Shown here: one piece after another, positions 48,483 through 56,748 of the stretch | How positions within the stretch are numbered: position 1 is the stretch's first letter | Layout of the letters: every line of letters begins with the position of its first letter | Source: Methylobacterium sp. W2 | GTDB lineage: Bacteria; Pseudomonadota; Alphaproteobacteria; Rhizobiales; Beijerinckiaceae | Direction: 5' to 3' | Assembly (NCBI RefSeq): GCF_020662345.1 | Contig: NZ_VMOA01000010.1 | Span: 62,001 to 126,000, forward strand | Length of the DNA stretch: 64,000 nt | Position numbers and translations under genes: made by a program | The notes under the pieces: generated by a model | What the model was told of the DNA's origin: nothing | Seen by the model: the letters and a program-made list of their open reading frames with translations, nothing else | Databases searched by the model: none

Positions 48483-50022
48483 AGAGGCCAATCACGAAAC
48501 GGACATCCCCCCTGCCCTGGACCCCGCGGTCCTGGGGGGACTGGACGCGCTGCCCAGCGGGATCACGATCTGGCGGCCGGACCGGCGCCTCGTCCACGTG
48601 AACGAAACGCTCCGCCGCACGCTTGGCATCGCCCCGGCTTCTGGCGAGCTATTCGACGACTTCATGATCCGCCTCGCCCACTCACGGGAGATCGTACTCG
48701 CGGATCCCAACCGTTGGGTTCAGGAGGAGATCGCGGATTTCGGACAGGAGAAATCAGCCGACTACATCCTCGCTGCCGGCCTCGTCATGAACGTCACGCA
48801 GCGTCCAACGCGCGACGGTGGCATGGCGGCGACCTATTCCGACGTCACCACGACGAAGCGGAATGAGCACGCCCTTCGCGAGGCCAAGGAGACAGCCGAA
48901 GCTACCGACGAGGCGAAGTCGCGCTTCCTGCGGGCAGCCAACCACGACCTGCGCCAGCCGCTCGCATCGCTTAAAATCCTCATCTACAGCTGCATGCGTG
49001 AGGCCGATGAGGAGACGCGTGCAGAGATGCTTCACGCGATGAGCGTGGCGGCGCTCATCATGGAAGACCTACTCGGAGCGCTGCTCCAGATCGGACAGCT
49101 CGATGCGGGGCGGATCAAGCCGCGTGTCACGAGCTTCCAACTCTCCCAGCTCTTCGAGCGCCTCAACATCCAGTTTCGACATCAGGCCGAGGAGAAGGGC
49201 CTGAGGCTGCGCTTCGTCACGCCGCGCGACACGGTCGCGACGGACCGGGCTTTGCTTGAGCGCATACTCAGCAACTTCGTCGCCAACGCCATCCGTTTCA
49301 CAGAGGTCGGCGGAGTGGTGATCGGCTGCCGCAAGGAGGGAAAGCTCCTTCGGGTGGAGATCGTCGATACCGGGCGAGGCATTAAAGACGCTGATCGTGA
49401 GCGTGTCTTCGACGAATTCTACCGCGTCACGGACGAGCGGCGCAGCGAGAAGACGGGGCTCGGTCTCGGGTTGAACATCGTCAGGCGGCTCGCCGACTTG
49501 CTGGAACTCCCAGTGGGCCTTAGGTCCCGTTCGGGCCACGGCTCGATCTTTTCGGTCACCGTGCCTTTCGGCAACATCTGGCACAGCGAAGGCGGGGATG
49601 CCGAGATCAGCGAGGCTGTCGCCGGCGAGTTCGTCGGCGTTCCGGTTCTCCTGGTTGAGGATGACGACATTCTGCGCCGGAGCATGACGCAGTTGCTCCA
49701 GCGATGGGGCATCGAGGTTCACGCTGCCGCGAACGAGGACGAAGCCCTACGGCTGGCGCGAGGCGGCGTGCAGGTCCGCCTGATCATCGCCGACTATAAC
49801 CTGACCAGCCGGACAGGCCTCGAGGTGGTACGCGAGTTGCGAAAAGCCTTCGGGACGGAGACGCCCGCCTTCATCGTCACGGCTGACGCAGAGCCGAAGG
49901 TTCTCAACGGCATTCGAGAGGCCGGCCTGCCGGTTCTGATCAAGCCGGCCAGCCCGCCGCGTCTGCGCGTCTTGATGCACAATCTACTGTTCGAACCGGA
50001 GCAAATCCGCCGGCCGGACTGA
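48475..50022 (+). CDS. Hybrid histidine kinase (PAS, kinase, receiver)
   Basis: A 515-residue cytosolic hybrid kinase. The N-terminal part is a PAS-like domain (GGLDALPSGITIWRPDRRLV). The dimerisation His is at 157 in AANHDLRQPLASLKI, the ATPase domain contains ILSNFVANAIRFTEVGG, EIVDTGRGIKDADRE and GLGLGLNIVRRL, and a C-terminal receiver begins VPVLLVEDDDILRRS. There are no membrane segments, so the signal is intracellular. The start is GTG at 48475, inside the response regulator gene. It is followed after 22 bases by a binding protein that may be its sensor. Confidence 0.93.
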   Translation: MAEEANHETDIPPALDPAVLGGLDALPSGITIWRPDRRLVHVNETLRRTLGIAPASGELFDDFMIRLAHSREIVLADPNRWVQEEIADFGQEKSADYILAAGLVMNVTQRPTRDGGMAATYSDVTTTKRNEHALREAKETAEATDEAKSRFLRAANHDLRQPLASLKILIYSCMREADEETRAEMLHAMSVAALIMEDLLGALLQIGQLDAGRIKPRVTSFQLSQLFERLNIQFRHQAEEKGLRLRFVTPRDTVATDRALLERILSNFVANAIRFTEVGGVVIGCRKEGKLLRVEIVDTGRGIKDADRERVFDEFYRVTDERRSEKTGLGLGLNIVRRLADLLELPVGLRSRSGHGSIFSVTVPFGNIWHSEGGDAEISEAVAGEFVGVPVLLVEDDDILRRSMTQLLQRWGIEVHAAANEDEALRLARGGVQVRLIIADYNLTSRTGLEVVRELRKAFGTETPAFIVTADAEPKVLNGIREAGLPVLIKPASPPRLRVLMHNLLFEPEQIRRPD

Positions 50023-50044
50023 TCGATAACGCGGGGTCAAGCGA

Positions 50045-51328
50045 GTGTCCGTCGAACTGCCGCCGATCCCGATAGGGAGTATGATCCCGCTGACCGGGCC
50101 ATCTGCCGCCGATGGCGCAGAATTCCGGAACGGGATGACCCTCGCGGTCGAGGAGCTGAACGCCCAAGGCGGACTGCTCGGGCGCAAGTTCCAGCCGATC
50201 TTCGCCGATACCTGCCGGCAGACCGCCGAGGAGGTCGTCGGGGCCGCACGCATGCTAATCGAGAAGCATCAGGTGCATGCGATCATCTGTGGCTACAATA
50301 TCGGTCCTCAAAACTCCGAATACGAACCGATTGCCGATGCGGGGATCATCTACGTCCACGCCAACACGCTGCTGCAGCACCATGACACGATCATGAGCGA
50401 TCCGAAGCGCTACTTCGGATGCTTCATGGCCGATCCGGCCGACTATTGGTACGGGCCCGGCTTCATCAAATTCATATCGTGGCTTCGCGATACCGGACAA
50501 TGGACGCCGAGTTCCGACCGCCTGGCCATCATCGCCGGGTCGAAGCCGTACAGCATCGTCATTGCGCAATCGATGGCGGCCGCTGCGGTCGATTACGGCT
50601 GGCGCCTCTGCTTCGGTCCCAAGATCGTGCAAACGCCGACGACCGAATGGCGGCAGGTCATCGACGAGGTTCGCGCGACCAATCCGGCCGTTGTCGCGAA
50701 CACGCACTTCTACGCGGGTGATCTCGCTTATTTCCAACGGCAGTTCATGGAGAACCCGATCGACTGCCTCGTCTATCTGCAGTACGGGGCGATGCACCGG
50801 ACGTTTGCCGACATCGCCCAGGAAGCGAGCGTCGGCATCATCGTCTCTTCCGTGATCGGCCTCCTGCGTGACGAGGTCGGGAAGAGCTTCGAGGCCCGAT
50901 ACAATGCTCGCTTCGGCGAGGGCGCCAGCGCGACGATTGGATGCCAATCCTACAGCAACATGCACCACTACGCCGTCGCCGCCGCCATGGCCGGCGGTTC
51001 GGGAGCTCCCGGTGATTTCGAGCAGAACCGCAGAGTCGCAAGGGCGCTTAAGGGCATGATCTATCGGAGCGTGCACGGCACGATCCGCTATCATCCCGAT
51101 TGGCAGGCCGCAGTGCCCTATCCGGTCGTCACCCACGACCCGTCACTTGGCATGCCGCACATCTTCTATCAGATCCACGACCACCGGAAGCCACTCTCGA
51201 TGATCGCGCCGGAGCCATACAACACCGAGCGCTTCATCCTGCCGCCCTGGATGAGCCGGCGAGGCGGACTGCAGAAGCCCGCCTCCGCCAATGGTCTGGG
51301 CCCGGGAAGGCCGGCCGGAGGCGCGTGA
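50045..51328 (+). CDS. Amide-binding protein without signal peptide (AmiC/FmdD/UrtA-like), probable cytosolic sensor
   Basis: A 427-residue type-1 periplasmic-binding-fold protein close to UrtA, FmdD and AmiC. It starts directly with the mature fold, IPIGSMIPLTGPSAADGAEF, followed by LAVEELNAQGGLLGRKFQPI, with no hydrophobic leader, so it should stay in the cytosol. AmiC of Pseudomonas is a known cytosolic member that senses amides and controls a regulator. Placed 22 bases behind the kinase gene, it probably presents amide occupancy to the kinase. The GTG at 50045 is the start used; family similarity begins soon after it. Confidence 0.82.
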   Translation: MSVELPPIPIGSMIPLTGPSAADGAEFRNGMTLAVEELNAQGGLLGRKFQPIFADTCRQTAEEVVGAARMLIEKHQVHAIICGYNIGPQNSEYEPIADAGIIYVHANTLLQHHDTIMSDPKRYFGCFMADPADYWYGPGFIKFISWLRDTGQWTPSSDRLAIIAGSKPYSIVIAQSMAAAAVDYGWRLCFGPKIVQTPTTEWRQVIDEVRATNPAVVANTHFYAGDLAYFQRQFMENPIDCLVYLQYGAMHRTFADIAQEASVGIIVSSVIGLLRDEVGKSFEARYNARFGEGASATIGCQSYSNMHHYAVAAAMAGGSGAPGDFEQNRRVARALKGMIYRSVHGTIRYHPDWQAAVPYPVVTHDPSLGMPHIFYQIHDHRKPLSMIAPEPYNTERFILPPWMSRRGGLQKPASANGLGPGRPAGGA

Positions 51329-51340
51329 CGGCACCACTGG

Positions 51341-52039
51341 TTAGATCGTCATGTGACGGTTGATGAGGTCGTCGGTCATCTCGCCTATCGGGCCACGCGC
51401 GACGATGCGGCCATTCTCCATCATTAGGAAGGCATCGCCGAGTTTGCGCGCCACCTTGATGTGCTGCTCAGTCAGGACCAGCGTGATGCCGAACTCCTTG
51501 TTCAGGCGACGGAGCGTTTGGCCGATCTCCGCGACGATGTTCGGCTGAATGCCTTCTGTCGGCTCGTCGAGCAGAAGGATTCGCGGGTTGGTCGCGAGCG
51601 CGCGGGCGATCGCCAGTTGCTGCTGCTGGCCTCCGGAGAGGAGCCCCGCCTTTCGGTGCAGGTTCTGGGCGAGATAGGGGAAGAGGCTCAGGCAGAGTTC
51701 CGGCATTTCTTGCTTGCCGTCGGTGCGCGCAAACGTCCCGAGCAAGATGTTCTCCTTGACCGTGAAGTGCGGCAGAATCTGGCGCCCCTGCGGGATATAG
51801 CCTAGGCCATATTTGGCGCGCTTGTAGGTAGGAGCCCGACCGATCGCATCGCCCGAGATCCGGATCTCGCCGTTCGACCGATCCGTGAGACCCATGATGG
51901 TGCGCAACAGCGTTGTCTTGCCGACGCCGTTACGGCCGAGAACGCACAGACACTGTCCCTCCGGCAGATCGAAGCCGACGTCCTTCAGGATCGGCGTCTT
52001 ACCGTAATAGGAGGTGACGTTTTCAAGCGAGAGTAGCAC
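51341..52039 (-). CDS. urtE: Urea/short-chain amide ABC transporter ATPase UrtE
   Basis: A 232-residue ATPase of the branched-chain amino acid/urea importer class (LivF/UrtE). Walker A is GRNGVGKTT, the signature is LSGGQQQQ, Walker B is RILLLDEP and the segment EGIQPNIVAEIGQTLRRL is characteristic. It is the last gene of the five-gene transporter operon and converges with the sensor gene ending at 51328, 12 bases away. Confidence 0.93.
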   Translation of the reverse strand: MLLSLENVTSYYGKTPILKDVGFDLPEGQCLCVLGRNGVGKTTLLRTIMGLTDRSNGEIRISGDAIGRAPTYKRAKYGLGYIPQGRQILPHFTVKENILLGTFARTDGKQEMPELCLSLFPYLAQNLHRKAGLLSGGQQQQLAIARALATNPRILLLDEPTEGIQPNIVAEIGQTLRRLNKEFGITLVLTEQHIKVARKLGDAFLMMENGRIVARGPIGEMTDDLINRHMTI

Positions 52040-52041
52040 GG

Positions 52042-52782
52042 TCAGATCTCCGGTTCGCCGAGATAGACTTCCCGCACCTTCGGGTTGCTCTCGATCTCAC
52101 TGAGCTTTCCCTGGGCAAGGAAGCTGCCCATGTGCATCACAGTCACTACGTCCGCGATCTCGCGCACGAAGCTCATATCGTGCTCGACGACGATGAGGGT
52201 GTGGTTCTTCTTGAGTTGATTGAGAAAGACGATCGTCTTCTCAATTTCCGACTCTGTCATCCCGGCAACGGGTTCGTCGAGCAGCAGGATGGCTGGATTC
52301 TGCATCACAACCATGCCGATCTCGAGCCATTGCGTTTCGCCGTGGGAGAGGACGCCCGCCTCGACATCAAGCCGATCCTTCAGGCCGGTCAATGTCGCGA
52401 CTTCGTCGAGCTGCGCCTTGAACCCAGCCGGCTGGCGCCGGAACATGTTCCGAAACGGATTGACTTCCCGCGAATACGACACCTCAAAGTTCTGGCGCAC
52501 GCTCAACTCGCGGAACACCGCCGGAACCTGGAATTTCCTACCGATCCCCCGCTGCGCGATTTCATGTTCGCCGAGTCCGGTGATGTCGTCGTTGCGAAGG
52601 ACGATCTTTCCCGAGCTGGGCTTCTGGCGTCCGGTGATCAGGTCCATCGTCGTGGTCTTGCCGGCGCCGTTGGGGCCGACGAGACAGCACAGGGTTAGCT
52701 CCGTCACGTCGAGGCTGAAGTCGTTAATAACGTGCGTACCGCCAAAGCTCTTGTGCAGATTGTGGATCTCGAGAACGCCCAT
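52042..52782 (-). CDS. urtD: Urea/short-chain amide ABC transporter ATPase UrtD
   Basis: A 246-residue ATPase of the LivG/UrtD type. Walker A is GPNGAGKTT, followed by DLITGRQKPSSG. The family helix region GIGRKFQVPAVFRELSVRQN is present. The usual LSGGQ signature is modified to LSHGETQWLE as in UrtD proteins, and Walker B is PAILLLDEP. The ATG at 52782 begins the conserved LEIHNLHKSFGG; the longer frame overlaps the permease gene. It pairs with UrtE. Confidence 0.93.
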   Translation of the reverse strand: MGVLEIHNLHKSFGGTHVINDFSLDVTELTLCCLVGPNGAGKTTTMDLITGRQKPSSGKIVLRNDDITGLGEHEIAQRGIGRKFQVPAVFRELSVRQNFEVSYSREVNPFRNMFRRQPAGFKAQLDEVATLTGLKDRLDVEAGVLSHGETQWLEIGMVVMQNPAILLLDEPVAGMTESEIEKTIVFLNQLKKNHTLIVVEHDMSFVREIADVVTVMHMGSFLAQGKLSEIESNPKVREVYLGEPEI

Positions 52783-52792
52783 TGTCTTGTCC

Positions 52793-53902
52793 TTACTTCG
52801 CCGGAGCGCCGACGACACGAGGCGGTGCAATGGCATCAGGGTCACGGCGTTGGCGACCGGCCATCATACCGAGCACCTTCTCGAGCAGACCGGCCAACCC
52901 GCGCGGCAAAAAACGGACGACCAGGATGAAGAAGCCGCCGAGTAATAGAAGCCAGGTGTTGAGGAACTGGTCGCCCAGGTAGCTCTGCCCGCCCTGAATC
53001 ATGAGCGCGCCGAGGATTGCGCCGAGCAGGGACAGCCGTCCGCCGATCCCGGCCCAGATCACCATGGTGATACTGAAGTTCACGTCGAGTTGGGCGGGCG
53101 ACACGTACTGGACCAGCATGACCCAAAGGCAGCCGGCAATCGCCGCGATCAGCCCGGAAACGGTGTAAATCACCGTCTCATAGAACGCGACGTCGTAGCC
53201 GAGGAAGCGCACCCGCTCCGGGTCGCCTCGCAGGGCCTGGATGACGAGCCCGAACTTACTCTGCGTCAGCAACTTCGCTGCGACGGTCGTCAGGAGGAGC
53301 AGAGCGACGACGGTCCAGTATGCCTTAGTGCTGTAGGGATCGATCTCGGTACCGAAGATTTGGAGGGCGGCCGGAGGCGAGATGCCGTTTACACCGTTGG
53401 TGTAGGGCTGCATGTCGAGGATCAAGGTATAGAGCGCGCTGAGCATAGCCAGCGTCATGATCGCGATGAACGGTCCCGAGACGCGGGCTCGGAACATTAG
53501 ACTTCCGAAGATCACGTAGAACAGCGTTGGAACCAACAGCGCCAGGACGATGCCGAAGCCCGTGCTCCAGAAGGGCTCCCAGAAGAACGGCAGATGGTCG
53601 AGGCTGTTATTGGCCATGAACGGCGGTAGGGGGTTTGAGGCGTCCTGTGACTGCATCTGCATGGTCATGGCCATCCCATAGGCAGCCAGGCCGAAGGCGA
53701 TACCCTGACCGAGGTTCAGGATGCCGCCGAAGCCCCAGCACAGGCTGATCGAAAGAGCCAGCATCGCATAGACGCCGTAGGTCGCGAACTGGTTGAGCAA
53801 GAAGCCATCGCTGACAAAGCTCGGAACGGCGGCGAGGCATATAAAGAAGACGACGTAGACCGTCCACTGAGCCGTCTTGTTGTGAAATAAATTCTGGGTC
53901 AT
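52793..53902 (-). CDS. urtC: Urea/short-chain amide ABC transporter permease UrtC
   Basis: A 369-residue permease of the LivM/UrtC type with about nine membrane segments. Conserved parts are YAMLALSISLCWGFGGILNL, GQGIAFGLAAYGMAM and the EAA-like RGDPERVRFLGYDVAFYETV. It ends in LLGGFFILVVRFLPRGLAGL. The ATG at 53902 begins a normal N-terminal helix; the frame upstream of it overlaps urtB. In Methylophilus the equivalent subunit is FmdF or FmdE. Confidence 0.92.
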   Translation of the reverse strand: MTQNLFHNKTAQWTVYVVFFICLAAVPSFVSDGFLLNQFATYGVYAMLALSISLCWGFGGILNLGQGIAFGLAAYGMAMTMQMQSQDASNPLPPFMANNSLDHLPFFWEPFWSTGFGIVLALLVPTLFYVIFGSLMFRARVSGPFIAIMTLAMLSALYTLILDMQPYTNGVNGISPPAALQIFGTEIDPYSTKAYWTVVALLLLTTVAAKLLTQSKFGLVIQALRGDPERVRFLGYDVAFYETVIYTVSGLIAAIAGCLWVMLVQYVSPAQLDVNFSITMVIWAGIGGRLSLLGAILGALMIQGGQSYLGDQFLNTWLLLLGGFFILVVRFLPRGLAGLLEKVLGMMAGRQRRDPDAIAPPRVVGAPAK

Positions 53903-53928
53903 CGGTCTGTACTTATCTTTCAAAGAAC

Positions 53929-54813
53929 TCACCGGCGGGCCTTGGCGACAGCGAAGAGGCCGCGCGGGCGAAATCGCAGGAAGACGACGATGAGCACGTA
54001 AAGAAGGAAGCGCGCGAAGGTATCGTTCGAGATCATCGCGAAGATGGACTGCAGCTCGCCCGTCAGGCCGGAGGCCGCGACGCTGCCGACCAGGGTGCCG
54101 CCGCCGACGACGACCACGAGGAAGGCCTGGACGACATACGCCGTTCCCATCGTCGGGAGGACGATAGCCAGCACGCCGAACAGGCACCCGGCGATGCCCG
54201 CGAGGCCGGCCCCAATGGCGAACGTCGTCATGTAGACGCGGTCCGCGTCGATGCCGAAAGAGGCGGCCATCTCCTTGTTCTGCATCACGGCACGCACCTG
54301 CATGCCGAACCGTGTCCGGTAGAAGAGATAGACGGTGCCGGCGACGACCGCGGCCGTGACGCCGAAGATGAAGATCCGAAGCACTGAGAGGTTGACGAAG
54401 CCGAACTCGACGTTGCTCTGGAAAATCTCCGGAACGGCGATGTATTTTGGGTCGCTACCGAAGATGATCCGCACACCCTGCATCAGCACCAGCGAAACGC
54501 CCCATGTCGCAAGCAGAGTATCGAGCGGGCGATTGTAGAGGTATCTGATCAGGCCCCTCTCGATCACCACCCCAATCGCCGCCACGACAATGAAGGAAGC
54601 GGGGATACAGAGTAGGAACGGCAAGCCGAAGACGCTTTGCAGCATGTAGGACGTGTAAGCGCCGAGCATGATGAACTCGCCATGGGCCATGTTGATGACG
54701 CCGACGGTTCCGTAGATGATTGTCAGTCCGATCGCCGCGATCAGCCAAATGCTGGCGATGCTTAAACCGAGGATCAGCGCGTTCACGACGGACGCGAATT
54801 CGATATGGGGCAT
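53929..54813 (-). CDS. urtB: Urea/short-chain amide ABC transporter permease UrtB
   Basis: A 294-residue permease of the LivH/UrtB type. Characteristic parts are IGLTIIYGTVGVINMAHGEF, MLGAYTSYMLQSVFGLPF, and the EAA-like MQNKEMAASFGIDADRVYMT, with GMQVRAVMQN before it. The C-terminal end reads LLYVLIVVFLRFRPRGLFAV. Start and stop are unambiguous. The gap to the binding-protein gene is about 110 bases and to urtC about 26. Confidence 0.93.
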   Translation of the reverse strand: MPHIEFASVVNALILGLSIASIWLIAAIGLTIIYGTVGVINMAHGEFIMLGAYTSYMLQSVFGLPFLLCIPASFIVVAAIGVVIERGLIRYLYNRPLDTLLATWGVSLVLMQGVRIIFGSDPKYIAVPEIFQSNVEFGFVNLSVLRIFIFGVTAAVVAGTVYLFYRTRFGMQVRAVMQNKEMAASFGIDADRVYMTTFAIGAGLAGIAGCLFGVLAIVLPTMGTAYVVQAFLVVVVGGGTLVGSVAASGLTGELQSIFAMISNDTFARFLLYVLIVVFLRFRPRGLFAVAKARR

Positions 54814-54923
54814 GATGCGTCCAGGAGTTCATTTTGAATTCAACCGGCACTGACAATGCCGACCACGCAGGCGCCAGCCTCGTCAGAGTCGCTCCTCCGA
54901 AGCTGACGGTGTTGTCTCGGCGG

Positions 54924-56234
54924 TCAGATTACGTTCTTGCGGACCTTGCCGTCGGGCGCGACGAGCCCGTCGGCCGTGCACTTCCCGGAATTTGGGTAGA
55001 TCGAGTACGGGTCCGGCGCGACGTGCTCTGAGGCTTGGTACACGGTCTTGAAGCTACCGTCGGCCTGACACTGGCCGATCTTGGGCTTCAGCCAAGTATT
55101 GAAGTTGTCGCCGTCGATCCAGATTAGGCCTTCCGGCGATACGTCGTCCTCGACGCGGATGCCGCCGCTGACGTCGCGGATCATCCGCGACGTGACCTCC
55201 TCAATGTTTCCGGTCTTCTTGAGGGCCTTCTCGAGACCGTACTTGAAGACGTAGGCCGAAAGGTAGGTCTCTTCCATGTTATAGTGCGTGCTGCCGTTCT
55301 TCCCGTATTTGCTCTTGAGAAAATTCTCAACGAACTTCGCGTTAGTCGGATTTTCCAGCGTCTGGAAGTACGGCGCGGACAGGAAGTGGCCTGCGCCGAC
55401 ATCGGCGCCCATAGCCTTGGTCTCGATCTCGCCGGTGGTCAGTGAGGCGATCGGCATCGCATCGACTTTGAAGCCCTCCTGCTTGAATTGCTTGTGGAAG
55501 GCGATGTCGGAGGCACCGACGACTGTCGAAAAGATGAAGTTCGGCTTGGCCTCGCGGATTTTGTTCAGTACCGGACCGAACTCCGAGCTGCCAAGTGGAA
55601 TATACTCTTCGCCGAGGAGCTCACCGCCGGCATTCTGGAGCCAGAGCTTGGCGTTCTTATTGGATTCTTTCGGCCAGACGTAGTTCGAGCCGACGAAGAA
55701 ACACTTCTTGCCGAAGTTCTTGACCATGAATGGGATCAGGTCCTTCGAATGCTGGTTCGCCAGCGGACCCGTGCAGATCGTGTTCTGGCTACACTCCGCA
55801 CCTTCGTAGCAGGTTGGATAGTAGAGCAGGCTGTTCTGCTGCATGACGATCGGCAGGATCGCCTTGCGGCTGGCCGAGGTGTAGCAACCGAACAGCGCGA
55901 TCACTTTCTCGCGCATAATCAGCTCTTTCGCCTTCTCCGAATAAACGTTGAAGTCTGACTTTGCGTCGATGATGATCGGCTTGATCTCGTGGCCAGCAAT
56001 ACCACCGTTCTTGTTGATCTCCTCGATCGCGTACTGCATCACGAGCGTCGAGTCTTCTTCCGGCACCGCGAGCTGACCGGTCAGAGAGAATAAGAGGCCG
56101 ACCTTGATGGGTTCGCCCTTCTTCAGCGTTGCGCCCCAGGCTTCACGAGAGGTCGGGAGCCACAGATGCGGAGCAGCAGCCGCTGCCGCAGCCAGCGTCG
56201 ACCCTTTCAATATTTTACGACGCGTGATGTCCAT
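54924..56234 (-). CDS. urtA: Urea/short-chain amide ABC transporter binding protein (UrtA/FmdD)
   Basis: A 436-residue periplasmic binding protein exported by the Tat route: MDITRRKILKGSTLAAAAAA carries the twin-Arg and is followed by a processed Ala-rich core. The mature part, IKVGLLFSLTGQLAVPEEDS, LFGCYTSASRKAILPIVMQQ and LLYYPTCYEGAECSQNTICT, is typical of UrtA and of FmdD, the amide- and urea-binding protein of Methylophilus methylotrophus. The ATG at 56234 is preceded by GGAGACGAAG. Given the adjacent dimethylformamidase-type operon, a small amide is as likely a ligand as urea. Confidence 0.92.
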   Translation of the reverse strand: MDITRRKILKGSTLAAAAAAAPHLWLPTSREAWGATLKKGEPIKVGLLFSLTGQLAVPEEDSTLVMQYAIEEINKNGGIAGHEIKPIIIDAKSDFNVYSEKAKELIMREKVIALFGCYTSASRKAILPIVMQQNSLLYYPTCYEGAECSQNTICTGPLANQHSKDLIPFMVKNFGKKCFFVGSNYVWPKESNKNAKLWLQNAGGELLGEEYIPLGSSEFGPVLNKIREAKPNFIFSTVVGASDIAFHKQFKQEGFKVDAMPIASLTTGEIETKAMGADVGAGHFLSAPYFQTLENPTNAKFVENFLKSKYGKNGSTHYNMEETYLSAYVFKYGLEKALKKTGNIEEVTSRMIRDVSGGIRVEDDVSPEGLIWIDGDNFNTWLKPKIGQCQADGSFKTVYQASEHVAPDPYSIYPNSGKCTADGLVAPDGKVRKNVI

Positions 56235-56748
56235 CTTCGTCTCCTGCAAGACAGCCGGCAGCGGCCCGCGCGATGCGAGCAAACAGGCGTTGCGTCTCCG
56301 GCACTATTTGGTCTTGATGAGAAAATCTGACACGTGAGGGTCCAATCCGTCAACGCGCAGCTTGGTAAAACGCTATGCTTCCGCTGCGCGAAAAACAGGC
56401 AACGTCAAATATAGCGTGGCATATTTGCAAGAGATGTGTGTTGCTATTCAGGATCGTAGACGAGGGTGTTGACGGTTCGAGCTTCGCGATGCGAGCTTTA
56501 AATTCATGCCGGCCAGGCGACGCATGGTTTAAAGCGATGTGTACCTGAATCTTGCAGCCACAGGTGGAACCAACTCGGGTGTGTGTTCACGTCTGAATTC
56601 GCGAGGACCGCGAAGTCGGGTGTGGCGGGGCAACCATCCGGAGAGGCACCGAACGACCAGCAGAGAGACGGATCGACCCGGCGCGGCACTCTGCGGCATC
56701 GGGCCATGATCACGGCTGTCTGGTCGATCTTCCGGAGGGCATGAGACA
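56235..56748. promoter_or_regulatory. Divergent region between binding-protein and porin genes
   Basis: A 514-base non-coding region that must hold the promoters for the transporter operon (minus) and the porin (plus). The stretch 56330-56470 is AT-rich. The short frame at 56504-56785 (minus) looks like a shadow. I found no sigma-54 site with correct spacing and no clear operator. Confidence 0.45.

Noticed and set aside
56400..56440. Sigma-54-like TGGCAT...TTGC sequence upstream of the porin gene
   Set aside because: The distance between the GG and GC elements is 7 bases, not the required 10, so it cannot be a normal sigma-54 promoter.
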